Assembly: GCF_014195095.1 (NCBI RefSeq)
Contig: NZ_JACIBC010000008.1
Coordinates: forward strand, 1 to 64,000
Reading direction: 5' to 3'
Source: Rhizobium sp. BK602
Lineage (GTDB): Bacteria > Pseudomonadota > Alphaproteobacteria > Rhizobiales > Rhizobiaceae
DNA length: 64,000 nt
Shown one piece after another: positions 5,764 to 13,188 of this stretch. Within the stretch, counting starts at the first letter, position 1; each line of letters opens with the position of its first letter. The position numbers and the translations under genes are program-made. The notes beneath the pieces are model-generated. The model saw only the letters and a list, made by a program, of their open reading frames with translations. It was not told the DNA's origin and did not search any database.

Positions 5764-7713
5764 TCAAAAACCTGCGCGTCGCAGTCCCTCTCGGTAATGA
5801 TCTTTTTGCCATTGTTCCCGAACGGGAACAATAGAGAGCCAAGTATCAATATCAAAATCGGGATATATTTCTTTGACTTTACGCACCAGTGATTTGGCTT
5901 TGCGCATGTTGCCTGCCATGGCGGCGCTGGCTGCCGCGAGCCGGGCTGCCTGCGAGGGGTCAGCCATGCGCTCGATATAGGCATTGGCCTCTTCGTAGCG
6001 TTCGAGCGAATAGCTGGCTCCGGCGGCGGTCCAGAAATAGAGATCCGGGCTCAGCGGATTGAGCTTGATGGCCTGCTCGACCTTTTCGAGAGCCTCGGCT
6101 GGTTTCGAGGCATGCTGCAATGTATCGGCATAATCGACGATCAGGTCGGCATGATGCGGGCTGATGGTCTCGGCGAGCTTGAAGGCTTCGACGCTTTCGT
6201 CAAAGGCTCCCTGGTACAGTTTGACAACACCGAATTGATGGTATCCGCTTGCGATCTCCTGACCGGTGGCAATTGCTTTTCCGGCTTCTTCCGCCGCCAG
6301 ATTCAGCAATTTGGCGTCGCCCCGCGCCGTCACCAGCCATTCGAGATGATAGGTTCGCGCCACGCCGCTCAGGGCCGGCGAGAAATAAGGATTTTCCTTC
6401 AAGGCTGCCTGGAACGCCTTGCGAGCCCTGCGAATGTCCGGCAGGTCGAGATGTTTCAGGTGGCGCTGGCCGAGCAGATACTGGTGATAGGCTTCCGGAT
6501 TGCGCTCGAAATAATCACGGGAGAACTCGTTGCGTTCGATGTAGCCGGCGATGGACGCGACGATGCGTTGTGCGATTTCGCGATGTTGGCGGGGAAGGTC
6601 CCCCGCCTCCATGCTGAAGCGCTCGGCCCAGATGACTTCGTCATTTCCGGCATAGACCAGTTGCGCAAAGAGCCAATAGACATTGCCGTCGAAACTGAGC
6701 CTGGTGTCCAGCACATAGTTGATGTCGTGTCGTTCCAACATCGTGCTGCGATCAAGGTCGAGCGCGATCCTTTCCGCCGTATAGTGCGCCACCATCGTCA
6801 CGGTCTTCAGCACGCAAAGCCCGACCGTAATGTCCTCCAGCAGCGCCGAGGCGAGAAAGACGGCCGTCTGGTGGTTTCGCGCCAGGTTGACCGGCGGCAG
6901 CAGCGTGAGCCTTGGAGGGCCGCGCAATGTCGGCGGAACGATATCGACGCGTGGTCTTGTCTCCTGCCGGGGTTGAGGCTCGACGCCGCGCTGGCGTTCG
7001 AATAGTCGCCGCGCGACGCCGAGCGTCTGCGGATCGGGATCGACGGGCAGTTCGCCCCAGCGATATTTCCGGCGGTTTTCGAAAATATTGCGGGCGCTTT
7101 CGAGCTGGGGTTCGCCGGCATAGGTCTGCCCGAGGAGCTGATAGACCGCCTCGTCCTCGGGATAGGCTTCGAACAGGCGCAGCGCGGCTTCCTTGACGAC
7201 GGTCGCGTCGTCCTTCTCGTCCATGGCGGCGACGGCAGCGCGCAGCGTCGTCAGCATTCGCGTCCGGAATTGGTCGCGTTGCGTGCGCAGCCACATGCGC
7301 GCAAGGCCGCCGATGACCTCGGTGCGGGCGAGAAAATCCCAGCGGCCGAGTTGCAGCAATTCTTCCAGTGCCGCGTGCGGATCGGTTTGCGAGACGGTGT
7401 TGACGAGCGAGAGGTCGCTGGCAAAGGCCCCGATCTTCACGCTCACCGCCGCCGGCCCGATCAGCAGCAGCTCGGTGCCGAGTTCGTCCTGCCGGCTTTT
7501 GACGCGCGACAATGTTTGCCGCAGGTTGGCGAGCGCCTTGTCCAGCGGTATGTCGCCCCAGAGAAATTCCGCAAGCTCGGCACGGGATTTCTGCGGCGAG
7601 GCATTGGTCAGCAGATAGCAGATCGACAGCAAGCCCTTTTCCGGAAAAGGCACGGTCGAACCCGTTCCGTCGACAAGACGCAGGTCTCCAAATGTCAGCA
7701 GCTTGAAATCCAT
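5764..7713 (-). CDS. BTAD/SARP-like regulator with TolB-like and TPR domains
   Basis: 649 aa. N-terminal OmpR-like winged helix (about 1-95, starting MDFKLLTFGDLRLVDG; KALANLRQTLSRVKSRQ is the recognition region), then a bacterial transcriptional activation domain (about 100-235, with LFEAYPEDEAVYQLLGQTYA). Residues about 260-400 look like the TolB-like/FlgO-type domain found in CadC/adenylate-cyclase-like regulators (RLTLLPPVNLARNHQTAVFL), and 410-620 are TPR repeats. No membrane helix seen. It is 29 bp upstream of the repeat-peptide gene on the same strand and likely the pathway-specific activator. A 22-bp perfect palindrome lies in its last codons (5811-5832). Confidence 0.85.
   Translation of the reverse strand: MDFKLLTFGDLRLVDGTGSTVPFPEKGLLSICYLLTNASPQKSRAELAEFLWGDIPLDKALANLRQTLSRVKSRQDELGTELLLIGPAAVSVKIGAFASDLSLVNTVSQTDPHAALEELLQLGRWDFLARTEVIGGLARMWLRTQRDQFRTRMLTTLRAAVAAMDEKDDATVVKEAALRLFEAYPEDEAVYQLLGQTYAGEPQLESARNIFENRRKYRWGELPVDPDPQTLGVARRLFERQRGVEPQPRQETRPRVDIVPPTLRGPPRLTLLPPVNLARNHQTAVFLASALLEDITVGLCVLKTVTMVAHYTAERIALDLDRSTMLERHDINYVLDTRLSFDGNVYWLFAQLVYAGNDEVIWAERFSMEAGDLPRQHREIAQRIVASIAGYIERNEFSRDYFERNPEAYHQYLLGQRHLKHLDLPDIRRARKAFQAALKENPYFSPALSGVARTYHLEWLVTARGDAKLLNLAAEEAGKAIATGQEIASGYHQFGVVKLYQGAFDESVEAFKLAETISPHHADLIVDYADTLQHASKPAEALEKVEQAIKLNPLSPDLYFWTAAGASYSLERYEEANAYIERMADPSQAARLAAASAAMAGNMRKAKSLVRKVKEIYPDFDIDTWLSIVPVREQWQKDHYREGLRRAGF
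5811..5832. promoter_or_regulatory. 22-bp perfect palindrome in the 3' end of the regulator gene
   Basis: ATTGTTCCCG (5811-5820), AA, CGGGAACAAT (5823-5832): two perfect 10-bp arms. It is 77-98 bp upstream of the precursor start codon, inside the codons for IVPVREQW of the regulator. It could be an operator of an internal promoter or, as RNA, a 9-bp stem with a 4-nt loop that separates regulator and precursor messages. Confidence 0.55.
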
Positions 7714-7826
7714 GCTTCCCCAACTGCACCCGGCAGCGTCACGGGCATGGCGATCGCCGTATCCGTGTCGCTTGCAATCACCGTTATCGTTGGTGACGGC
7801 AGGGTGTCATTCCGATCTGGTACCCT

Positions 7827-7855
7827 ACATTACGATGACTGCAATTTCATGGCAA
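7827..7855 (-). promoter_or_regulatory. candidate sigma70 promoter of the YcaO/TfuA locus
   Basis: On the minus strand TTGCCA (7855-7850), 17 bp, then TAATGT (7832-7827). Transcription would begin near 7820, about 105 nt ahead of the regulator start codon at 7713. By eye only. Confidence 0.4.
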
Positions 7856-7868
7856 TCACCTGCGTGTC

Positions 7869-7898
7869 CTGCTTGCGGGTGGAAAAATCCGCAAGCAG
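7869..7898. promoter_or_regulatory. perfect 10-bp inverted repeat upstream of the YcaO/TfuA promoter
   Basis: CTGCTTGCGG (7869-7878) and CCGCAAGCAG (7889-7898) with a 10-nt spacer. Its centre is about 63 bp upstream of the start predicted for the promoter at 7827-7855, a usual place for an activator site. No T-run follows on the minus strand, so a terminator for the upstream XRE gene is less likely. Confidence 0.45.
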
Positions 7899-8064
7899 CC
7901 TGGGTCGTCTCAGATATGAGCCGGAACGAACCTTATCCGTGGGGCGGATGGCGTTCCGGGGGGCTTTCACGGTTGCGGTCGTTGCGATCGACGGACTTGG
8001 GGAACAATCTTCTCACGCGATCGTGTTCGCGCCTCGCCCGTGCGGGTCGGACGAGGCATCGCGG

Positions 8065-8523
8065 TCAGTTCCGCAGACTGACGGAAACTTCTGCCGCCGA
8101 CGTGGCATGCACGATGACCGGCTCGGCGGTGCTGGCCAGCGATTTGACGAGCGTCAGCACGGACTGGCGGATGCCGGGATCATTGATCTTCATGAAAGCC
8201 TTGTTGAGGCTCAATCCTTCCTTGGAGGTCAGGAAGTCGGAAAGGTCTTCGAGGCCATTGATCGCGCCGAGGCCTTCCGTCGTCAACGGCTGCGAATTGT
8301 CCTGCTGGAAGAAGAAGGCGACCGGAACCGCCAGAACGCTGGCGATCGCCTGCAGCCGGCTGGCGCCGATGCGATTGGTGCCCTTCTCGTATTTCTGCAC
8401 CTGCTGGAAAGTCACGCCGATTTGATCGGCAAGCCGCTCCTGGCTCATGCCGAGCATGAGCCTGCGCATTCTCACGCGCGAGCCGACATAGGCGTCAATC
8501 GGATTTGGTACTTTTGCACTCAC
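8065..8523 (-). CDS. XRE-family HTH regulator (PraR/PhrR type)
   Basis: 152 aa with a GTG start at 8523 preceded by GAGGAG at good distance. The N-terminal half is a Cro/CI helix-turn-helix (about residues 14-70: MRRLMLGMSQERLADQIGVT, then FQQVQKYEKGTNRIGASRLQ) followed by VPVAFFF, the pattern of the rhizobial PraR/PhrR group, which in Rhizobium represses quorum-sensing and attachment genes. The C-terminal 80 residues are less conserved. It is upstream of and co-oriented with the YcaO/TfuA locus but 351 bp away, so separate transcription is likely. Confidence 0.85.
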   Translation of the reverse strand: MSAKVPNPIDAYVGSRVRMRRLMLGMSQERLADQIGVTFQQVQKYEKGTNRIGASRLQAIASVLAVPVAFFFQQDNSQPLTTEGLGAINGLEDLSDFLTSKEGLSLNKAFMKINDPGIRQSVLTLVKSLASTAEPVIVHATSAAEVSVSLRN

Positions 8524-8719
8524 TGTGAAATCTCCTCATTTTGAACGGGGGACCCAGCGGACGCCACCTACAGATGCCCGGGGAGGAGGCAAGGAACATG
8601 TCCCCATGTCTGCCCGCTCAGTGTGTATTAAATGCTGGCGAAATTCAACTAAAAGTTCTTGGTGGCGGCCTCTTTCCTCGATATCGCGCCGCGGCAAACG
8701 GCAGAAAAGAAGGCTTGCG

Positions 8720-9025
8720 TCAGTGAGGGTTGAAGACGGAAGACGATCTGCAGTTGTAGACGGGGCATGTTGGATTATCCTTGGTCGGAATGCTTGTGCG
8801 CGCTGCATACTGGCCAGTGCCGCACTGGCCGTTGCCGGACACATAACGGTCATAAAGGGTTAAATTCCTGTTTTTCGAGGGATAACGCAGCAGCACCGCC
8901 CGCTCCCTCGAAACGATCTCCTGGACGGATGCGCAGCTGCGTCCAAGCGAATCGTAATGGGAAATAGCCTGAGCCGGGCCGACGACCGTCGTCAGAAGAA
9001 GAAGGGCTGCAGCTATTGCTTTCAT
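8720..9025 (-). CDS. small secreted protein with four cysteines, unknown function
   Basis: 101 aa. Clear Sec signal peptide (MKAIAAALLLLTTVVGPAQA, cleavage after AQA), giving a mature protein of about 81 residues that is rich in Ser, Asn, Arg and Tyr and has four Cys (GRSCAS, GQCGTG, PTCPVYNC), able to form two disulfides in the periplasm. I do not recognise the family. It is transcribed alone, divergent from the ABC importer genes, and is 196 bp upstream of the XRE gene. Confidence 0.75.
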   Translation of the reverse strand: MKAIAAALLLLTTVVGPAQAISHYDSLGRSCASVQEIVSRERAVLLRYPSKNRNLTLYDRYVSGNGQCGTGQYAARTSIPTKDNPTCPVYNCRSSSVFNPH

Positions 9026-9292
9026 GGTTCGTCCCGATTCACGGCGATGGCTGTCTTAGATAGGCGCCAAGAACGTTTCGCCAAGGGTATCAAGGATATG
9101 ACGTGTGATGAATCTTCGGCGGAGCGTTGGTCGCGGTGGCGCGGAAAACAAAATCGGCACTGCCGCCCGGCGGGATTTTTCATTGAAAGCTGACTGAAAG
9201 GTTGGCCGCGCTAGGCTTGCTCAGCTTCGTGGAGGAAGCATATGCCGTGCGACGATCATGTGACGCAGGCATCCGAACAGGAGGAGACATTC

Positions 9293-10306
9293 ATGCGTTC
9301 ATCGCGCACGTTTTTTCATACCGTAGCCCTTTCCCTCGTCATGACGGCCGCATCCCTCGGCGCGTCTGCGGCGCATGCCGCCGACAAGATCTCGATCATG
9401 GTGGGCGGCTACGAAAAGCAGATCTATCTGCCGGCCAAGCTCGCCGAATCCCTCGGCTACTTCAAGGATGAAGGCCTCGACGTCGAGCTTCTGAACGAAT
9501 CCGCCGGCGTCGACGCCGAAAACCAGCTGTTGGCCGGTGCCGTCCAGGGTGTCGTCGGCTTCTACGACCATTGTGTCGACCTGCAGGCCAAGGGCAAGTT
9601 CATCAAGTCCGTGGTGCAGTTCAGCCGCGCTCCGGGCGAAGTGGAGCTGGTCTCGGCCAAATATCCGGACATCAAGTCCTTCGCCGACCTGAAGGGCAAG
9701 CGCGCCGGCGTCACCGGCCTCGGCTCGTCCACCAACTTCCTGACGCTCTACATGGCATCGAAGGCCGGCCTGTCGCCGGCTGACGTCACGCCGGTTCCGG
9801 TCGGCGCCGGCCAGACCTTCATCGCCGCCATGCAGCAGGACGCCATCCAGGTGGGCATGACCACCGAGCCGACGATCTCCCGCCTCATGAAAACTGGCGA
9901 AGCCAAGATTCTCGTCGATCTGCGCACCGTCAAGGGCACCGAGGACGCGCTCGGCGGCACCTATCCGGCAGCCTCGCTCTATATGGACGCGGCCTGGGTC
10001 GACGCCCATAAGGAAGAGGTGCAGAAGCTGGCGAACGCCTTCGTCAAGACGCTGCGCTTCATCAATACCCATTCGGGCGCCGAGATCGCCGACAAGATGC
10101 CGAAGGATTTCTACGTCGGCGACAAGGACGGCTACATCAAGGCTCTCGACGCCGGCAAGGAAATGTTCACGCCGGATGGCGTGATGCCGGAAGATGGTCC
10201 GAAGACCGTTCTCGCCGTGCTCTCCGAGTTCTCCAAGAACGTCAAGGGTAAGACGATCGACCTGTCGAAGACCTACACGACGGAATTCGTCAAGAACGTC
10301 AAGTAA
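9293..10306 (+). CDS. ABC transporter substrate-binding protein, nitrate/sulfonate/taurine (SsuA/ThiY-like) family
   Basis: 337 aa. Start at 9293 chosen because GAGGAG lies just upstream and the product then opens with a signal peptide (MRSSRTFFHTVALSLVMTAA, cleavage near AHAADKISIM). An upstream in-frame ATG at 9242 would add a non-signal tail. The mature part shows SsuA-like features: YLPAKLAESLGYFKDEGLDV, a ligand loop GVTGLGSSTNFLTLYMASKA, and GMTTEPTISRL. It should bind a small organic ion or heterocycle in the periplasm. It is followed by a stable hairpin and the ATPase and permease genes. Substrate unknown. Confidence 0.92.
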   Translation: MRSSRTFFHTVALSLVMTAASLGASAAHAADKISIMVGGYEKQIYLPAKLAESLGYFKDEGLDVELLNESAGVDAENQLLAGAVQGVVGFYDHCVDLQAKGKFIKSVVQFSRAPGEVELVSAKYPDIKSFADLKGKRAGVTGLGSSTNFLTLYMASKAGLSPADVTPVPVGAGQTFIAAMQQDAIQVGMTTEPTISRLMKTGEAKILVDLRTVKGTEDALGGTYPAASLYMDAAWVDAHKEEVQKLANAFVKTLRFINTHSGAEIADKMPKDFYVGDKDGYIKALDAGKEMFTPDGVMPEDGPKTVLAVLSEFSKNVKGKTIDLSKTYTTEFVKNVK

Positions 10307-10317
10307 GCAATCGTAGC

Positions 10318-10345
10318 GCCGCTTCCGGCGGGTTCCGGAAGCGGC
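10318..10345 (+). other. intergenic hairpin between binding protein and ATPase genes
   Basis: GCCGCTTCCGG (10318-10328) pairs with CCGGAAGCGGC (10335-10345), 11 bp with a 6-nt loop and no following T-run. Such hairpins after binding-protein genes usually protect the upstream message and lower expression of the ATPase and permease. Confidence 0.6.
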
Positions 10346-10415
10346 CGTTCAAGAGACTTTGCAGTTCACTGGGCTTTGCGTGCACGCCCCGAAGGCACGC
10401 GTCAGGATCAGCACC

Positions 10416-11234
10416 ATGCAACAGGATGAACGCCGCACACCGGCGATCGAGCTCATCAATGTCAGCCGCCGTTTCGTATCGCCGACCGGCAAGTCGCTGA
10501 CCGCACTGCGCGAATTCAACATGACCGTCGAGCGCGGCGAATTCGTCGCCGTCGTCGGCCCGACCGGCTGCGGCAAGTCGACGACCCTCAATCTCGTCAC
10601 CGGCCTCGCCAAGCCGAGCGCCGGCGAGGTCCGCCTGATGGGCGGTCCGGTCAGCGGCATCGATCCGCGCGTCGGCTTCGCCTTCCAGACGGATGCGCTC
10701 TTCCCCTGGAAGAACGTCATCGACAACGTCATGTCCGGCCCGCTGTTCCGTGGCAAGTCGAAGGCCGAGGCGGAAAAGAGCGCCAAGGACTGGCTTGCCC
10801 GCGTCGGCCTTTCGAAGTTCCTGCATCACTATCCGCACCAGCTCTCGGGCGGCATGCGCAAGCGCGTCTCGCTGGCGCAGACCTTCATCAACGAGCCGGA
10901 AATCCTCTTGATGGACGAGCCCTTCTCGGCGCTCGACGTGCAGACCCGCACGGTCATGCATGAAGAGCTCCTGAAGCTGTGGGCCGAGCGCCAGGCTTCG
11001 GTGGTCTTCGTCACGCACGATCTCGAAGAAGCTGTCGCCTTGGCCGACAAGGTCTATGTGCTGACCGCCGGCCCCGCGACGGTGAAATCGGTCTACACGA
11101 TCGACCTGCCGCGCCCGCGCGTCGTCTCGGAGATCCGTTACGAGCAGAACTTCATCGATTATTGCAAGACGATCTGGGACGACCTGCGCGAAGAGGTCGA
11201 AACCAGCTATCGCCGTGCCGCGGAAGCGGCATAA
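10416..11234 (+). CDS. ABC transporter ATP-binding protein (SsuB/TauB-like)
   Basis: 272 aa. ATG 10416 with AGGA upstream. Walker A GPTGCGKSTT, Q-loop FAFQTDALFPWKNV, signature LSGGMRKRVSLAQTF, Walker B ILLMDEPFSALD and switch His VFVTHDLEEAV are all intact. It energises import together with the permease encoded 13 bp downstream. Short C-terminus, as in nitrate/sulfonate/taurine importers; no NIL-type regulatory domain. Confidence 0.94.
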   Translation: MQQDERRTPAIELINVSRRFVSPTGKSLTALREFNMTVERGEFVAVVGPTGCGKSTTLNLVTGLAKPSAGEVRLMGGPVSGIDPRVGFAFQTDALFPWKNVIDNVMSGPLFRGKSKAEAEKSAKDWLARVGLSKFLHHYPHQLSGGMRKRVSLAQTFINEPEILLMDEPFSALDVQTRTVMHEELLKLWAERQASVVFVTHDLEEAVALADKVYVLTAGPATVKSVYTIDLPRPRVVSEIRYEQNFIDYCKTIWDDLREEVETSYRRAAEAA

Positions 11235-11247
11235 GGGAGGATTGATC

Positions 11248-12129
11248 ATGGCAAACACAGCTCTCGAAGCAGGCAATGCTCCGATCTTCCGCGCCGGCAC
11301 CTCGGATGCGGAAATCGAAGCGGCGGCCTTGAAGGCGATCTCGCGGCGCAAGTATGTCGTGTTGTTCTGGCAGGTGGCCATCCTGGTCGCCATCCTCGGT
11401 CTCTGGCAGCTTGCCTCGGACCTGCACTGGATCGACCCGTTCTTCTATTCCAGCCCGACCGGCATCGGTTACAGGCTCTATGAATGGATCACCGAGGGCA
11501 CCGAGAGCGGCTCGCTCTGGTACCATCTCGGCGTCACGATGGAAGAAGCGCTGATCGGCTTCGTCATCGGCTCGGTCACCGGCGTTCTCGTCGGCGTCGC
11601 GCTCGGCCGCAACAAGCTCGCTTCCGACATCCTGTCGATCTACATCAAGGCGATCAACTCGATCCCGCGCGTCGTTCTCGCGCCGATCTTCGTGATGATC
11701 ATGGGTCTCGGCCTGCCGTCCAAGGTGGCGCTCGCCTTCATCATGGTGTTCTTCGTCGTGTTCGCCAACGCCTTCCAGGGCGTGCGCGAGGCCGACCGCA
11801 ACATGATCGCCAATGCCCGCATCCTCGGGGCTTCGAACTGGCAGGTCACCCGCAACGTCATCCTGCCGTCGGCGATGAGCTGGATTTTCGCAAGCCTGCA
11901 CATCTCCTTCTCCTTCGCGATCATCGGCGCCATCGTCGGCGAGTTCGTCGGTTCGCTGGCCGGTATCGGTTACCTGATCTCGATCGCCAAGGGCACTTAC
12001 GACGCCGCCGGCCTCTATGCCGCGATCATCCTGGTGATGGTGGTCACGCTCGGCGCCGAATATGTGATGACGCTGGTCGAAAACCGCATCACCCGCTGGC
12101 GTCCGCAGCAGAGCATGGACGTGCAATAA
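11248..12129 (+). CDS. ABC transporter permease (SsuC/TauC-like)
   Basis: 293 aa. ATG 11248 follows AAGGGAGG. After a cytoplasmic N-terminal tail of about 40 residues come six or so membrane segments (first VVLFWQVAILVAILGLWQLA) and the EAA coupling loop (DRNMIANARILGASNWQVTR, then NVILPSAMSWIF). Works with the binding protein and ATPase just upstream; all three form one operon closed by a strong terminator at 12161. Confidence 0.93.
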   Translation: MANTALEAGNAPIFRAGTSDAEIEAAALKAISRRKYVVLFWQVAILVAILGLWQLASDLHWIDPFFYSSPTGIGYRLYEWITEGTESGSLWYHLGVTMEEALIGFVIGSVTGVLVGVALGRNKLASDILSIYIKAINSIPRVVLAPIFVMIMGLGLPSKVALAFIMVFFVVFANAFQGVREADRNMIANARILGASNWQVTRNVILPSAMSWIFASLHISFSFAIIGAIVGEFVGSLAGIGYLISIAKGTYDAAGLYAAIILVMVVTLGAEYVMTLVENRITRWRPQQSMDVQ

Positions 12130-12160
12130 GCCAGCCGGTTTTCCGGCGCCTCCCAAGGCC

Positions 12161-12187
12161 AAGGCCGGGCGTTTCGCCCGGCCTTTT
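12161..12187 (+). terminator. intrinsic terminator of the SsuABC-type operon
   Basis: AAGGCCGGGCG, loop TTT, CGCCCGGCC followed by TTTT: an 11-bp GC-rich stem with a short T-run, 32 bp after the permease stop. Confidence 0.85.
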
Positions 12188-12421
12188 GCGTTTCGAAGCC
12201 CGGCGTCGACGCCTTGCGGACGCGAATGGAGACGATGCCGGCGAGTGCCGATTTCCGCCGGGCGAGAATCAGTCTATGTTCCATCTCCGGCAAGGCCCAT
12301 GCCTCCCCCCTCCGTCGGGAAAGTATCGTTCATGCAGGGCTCATCGATCATCGAACCGACTGTTCGGGCGCCAAGCATAAGGAGGGATTGCGATCGCAGC
12401 TCGCAATAGGAGGTTTTTGAC

Positions 12422-13135
12422 ATGAGGCTTTCCGCCCCACTTTATCGACTGAAGCGCAAGGCGCGGCTGATGTCGCGTGCGCAGAACATCCCGCTGCATC
12501 AGGCACTTGATCGCATAGCCGCCGAGGAGGGCTTCCGCGGCTGGAGCCTGTTGGCGACGCGGACCGAGGAGATCACCCCTGCCGGCGAGATATTTTCGCG
12601 GCTCAATCTTGGCGACCTGGTGCTTCTTGGCGCCCGTCCGCGCCACGGCAAGACCCTGATGAGCCTCAGGCTCGCCGTCGAAGCCATGAAAGCCGGCAAT
12701 CGCGGCATCTTCTTCACGCTGGAATATACCGAAAGGGATATTCAGAGCCGCTTCGAGGCGATCGGCGCGACCTTCGAACATTTCAAGGGTCTGTTCGCGT
12801 TCGATACCTCCGACGCGATCAGCGCCGACTATATTATCGAGAGGCTGGCATCGGCGCCCGGGGGAACGCTTGTCGTCGTCGACTATCTGCAGATCCTCGA
12901 CCAGGACAGGCAGAAACCGGAATTGATGGCTCAGGTCCGGGCATTGAAAGCCTTCGCGCGCGAGAAAGGGCTGATCATGATCTTCATCTCCCAGATCGAC
13001 CGATCCTACGAAACATCGGCGAAAGCCTATCCGGATCTTGCGGATGTCCGCTTGCCGAATCCGCTGGATCTGACCCTGTTCGACAAGACATTCTTCCTGA
13101 ACAGGGGCGAAGTCCAGCTTCGGGCGGCGGGATAA
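12422..13135 (+). CDS. DnaB-like RecA-fold ATPase (stand-alone helicase C-terminal domain)
   Basis: 237 aa; RBS AGGAGG upstream of ATG 12422. It resembles only the RecA-like C-terminal domain of DnaB: Walker A GARPRHGKTLMSLRLAVEAM, then FFTLEYTERDIQSRFEA (DnaB-like SLEM region), Walker B GGTLVVVDYLQILDQ, and a sensor-like FISQIDRSYE. The DnaB N-terminal domain and primase-interaction part are absent, so it is not the replicative helicase; a regulatory or repair ATPase is possible. It is single, between the ABC operon terminator and a two-component system on the other strand. Confidence 0.75.
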   Translation: MRLSAPLYRLKRKARLMSRAQNIPLHQALDRIAAEEGFRGWSLLATRTEEITPAGEIFSRLNLGDLVLLGARPRHGKTLMSLRLAVEAMKAGNRGIFFTLEYTERDIQSRFEAIGATFEHFKGLFAFDTSDAISADYIIERLASAPGGTLVVVDYLQILDQDRQKPELMAQVRALKAFAREKGLIMIFISQIDRSYETSAKAYPDLADVRLPNPLDLTLFDKTFFLNRGEVQLRAAG

Positions 13136-13154
13136 CGGTCCGCCTCATCGCGAT

Positions 13155-13188
13155 TGCCGGCGGTTTGAAAACGATCAGACCGCCGGCA
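13155..13188. terminator. convergent hairpin between the DnaB-like gene and the histidine kinase gene
   Basis: TGCCGGCGGT (13155-13164) and ACCGCCGGCA (13179-13188), perfect 10-bp arms, 14-nt loop. The right arm lies in the last codons of the kinase gene (stop at 13175). Probably serves both converging transcripts. Confidence 0.6.

Larger units (their letters stand above)
7714..8064. other. 351-bp gene-free stretch, control region of the YcaO/TfuA locus
   Basis: No convincing coding sequence. It holds a candidate sigma70 promoter reading toward the regulator gene and a perfect 10-bp inverted repeat just upstream of it (both listed separately). The part from about 7900 to 8064, next to the XRE gene stop, shows no clear structure. 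Confidence 0.6.

Noticed and set aside
7869..7898. Terminator of the XRE gene
   Set aside because: It is about 165 bp past the stop and lacks a T-run on the minus strand; regulator site preferred.
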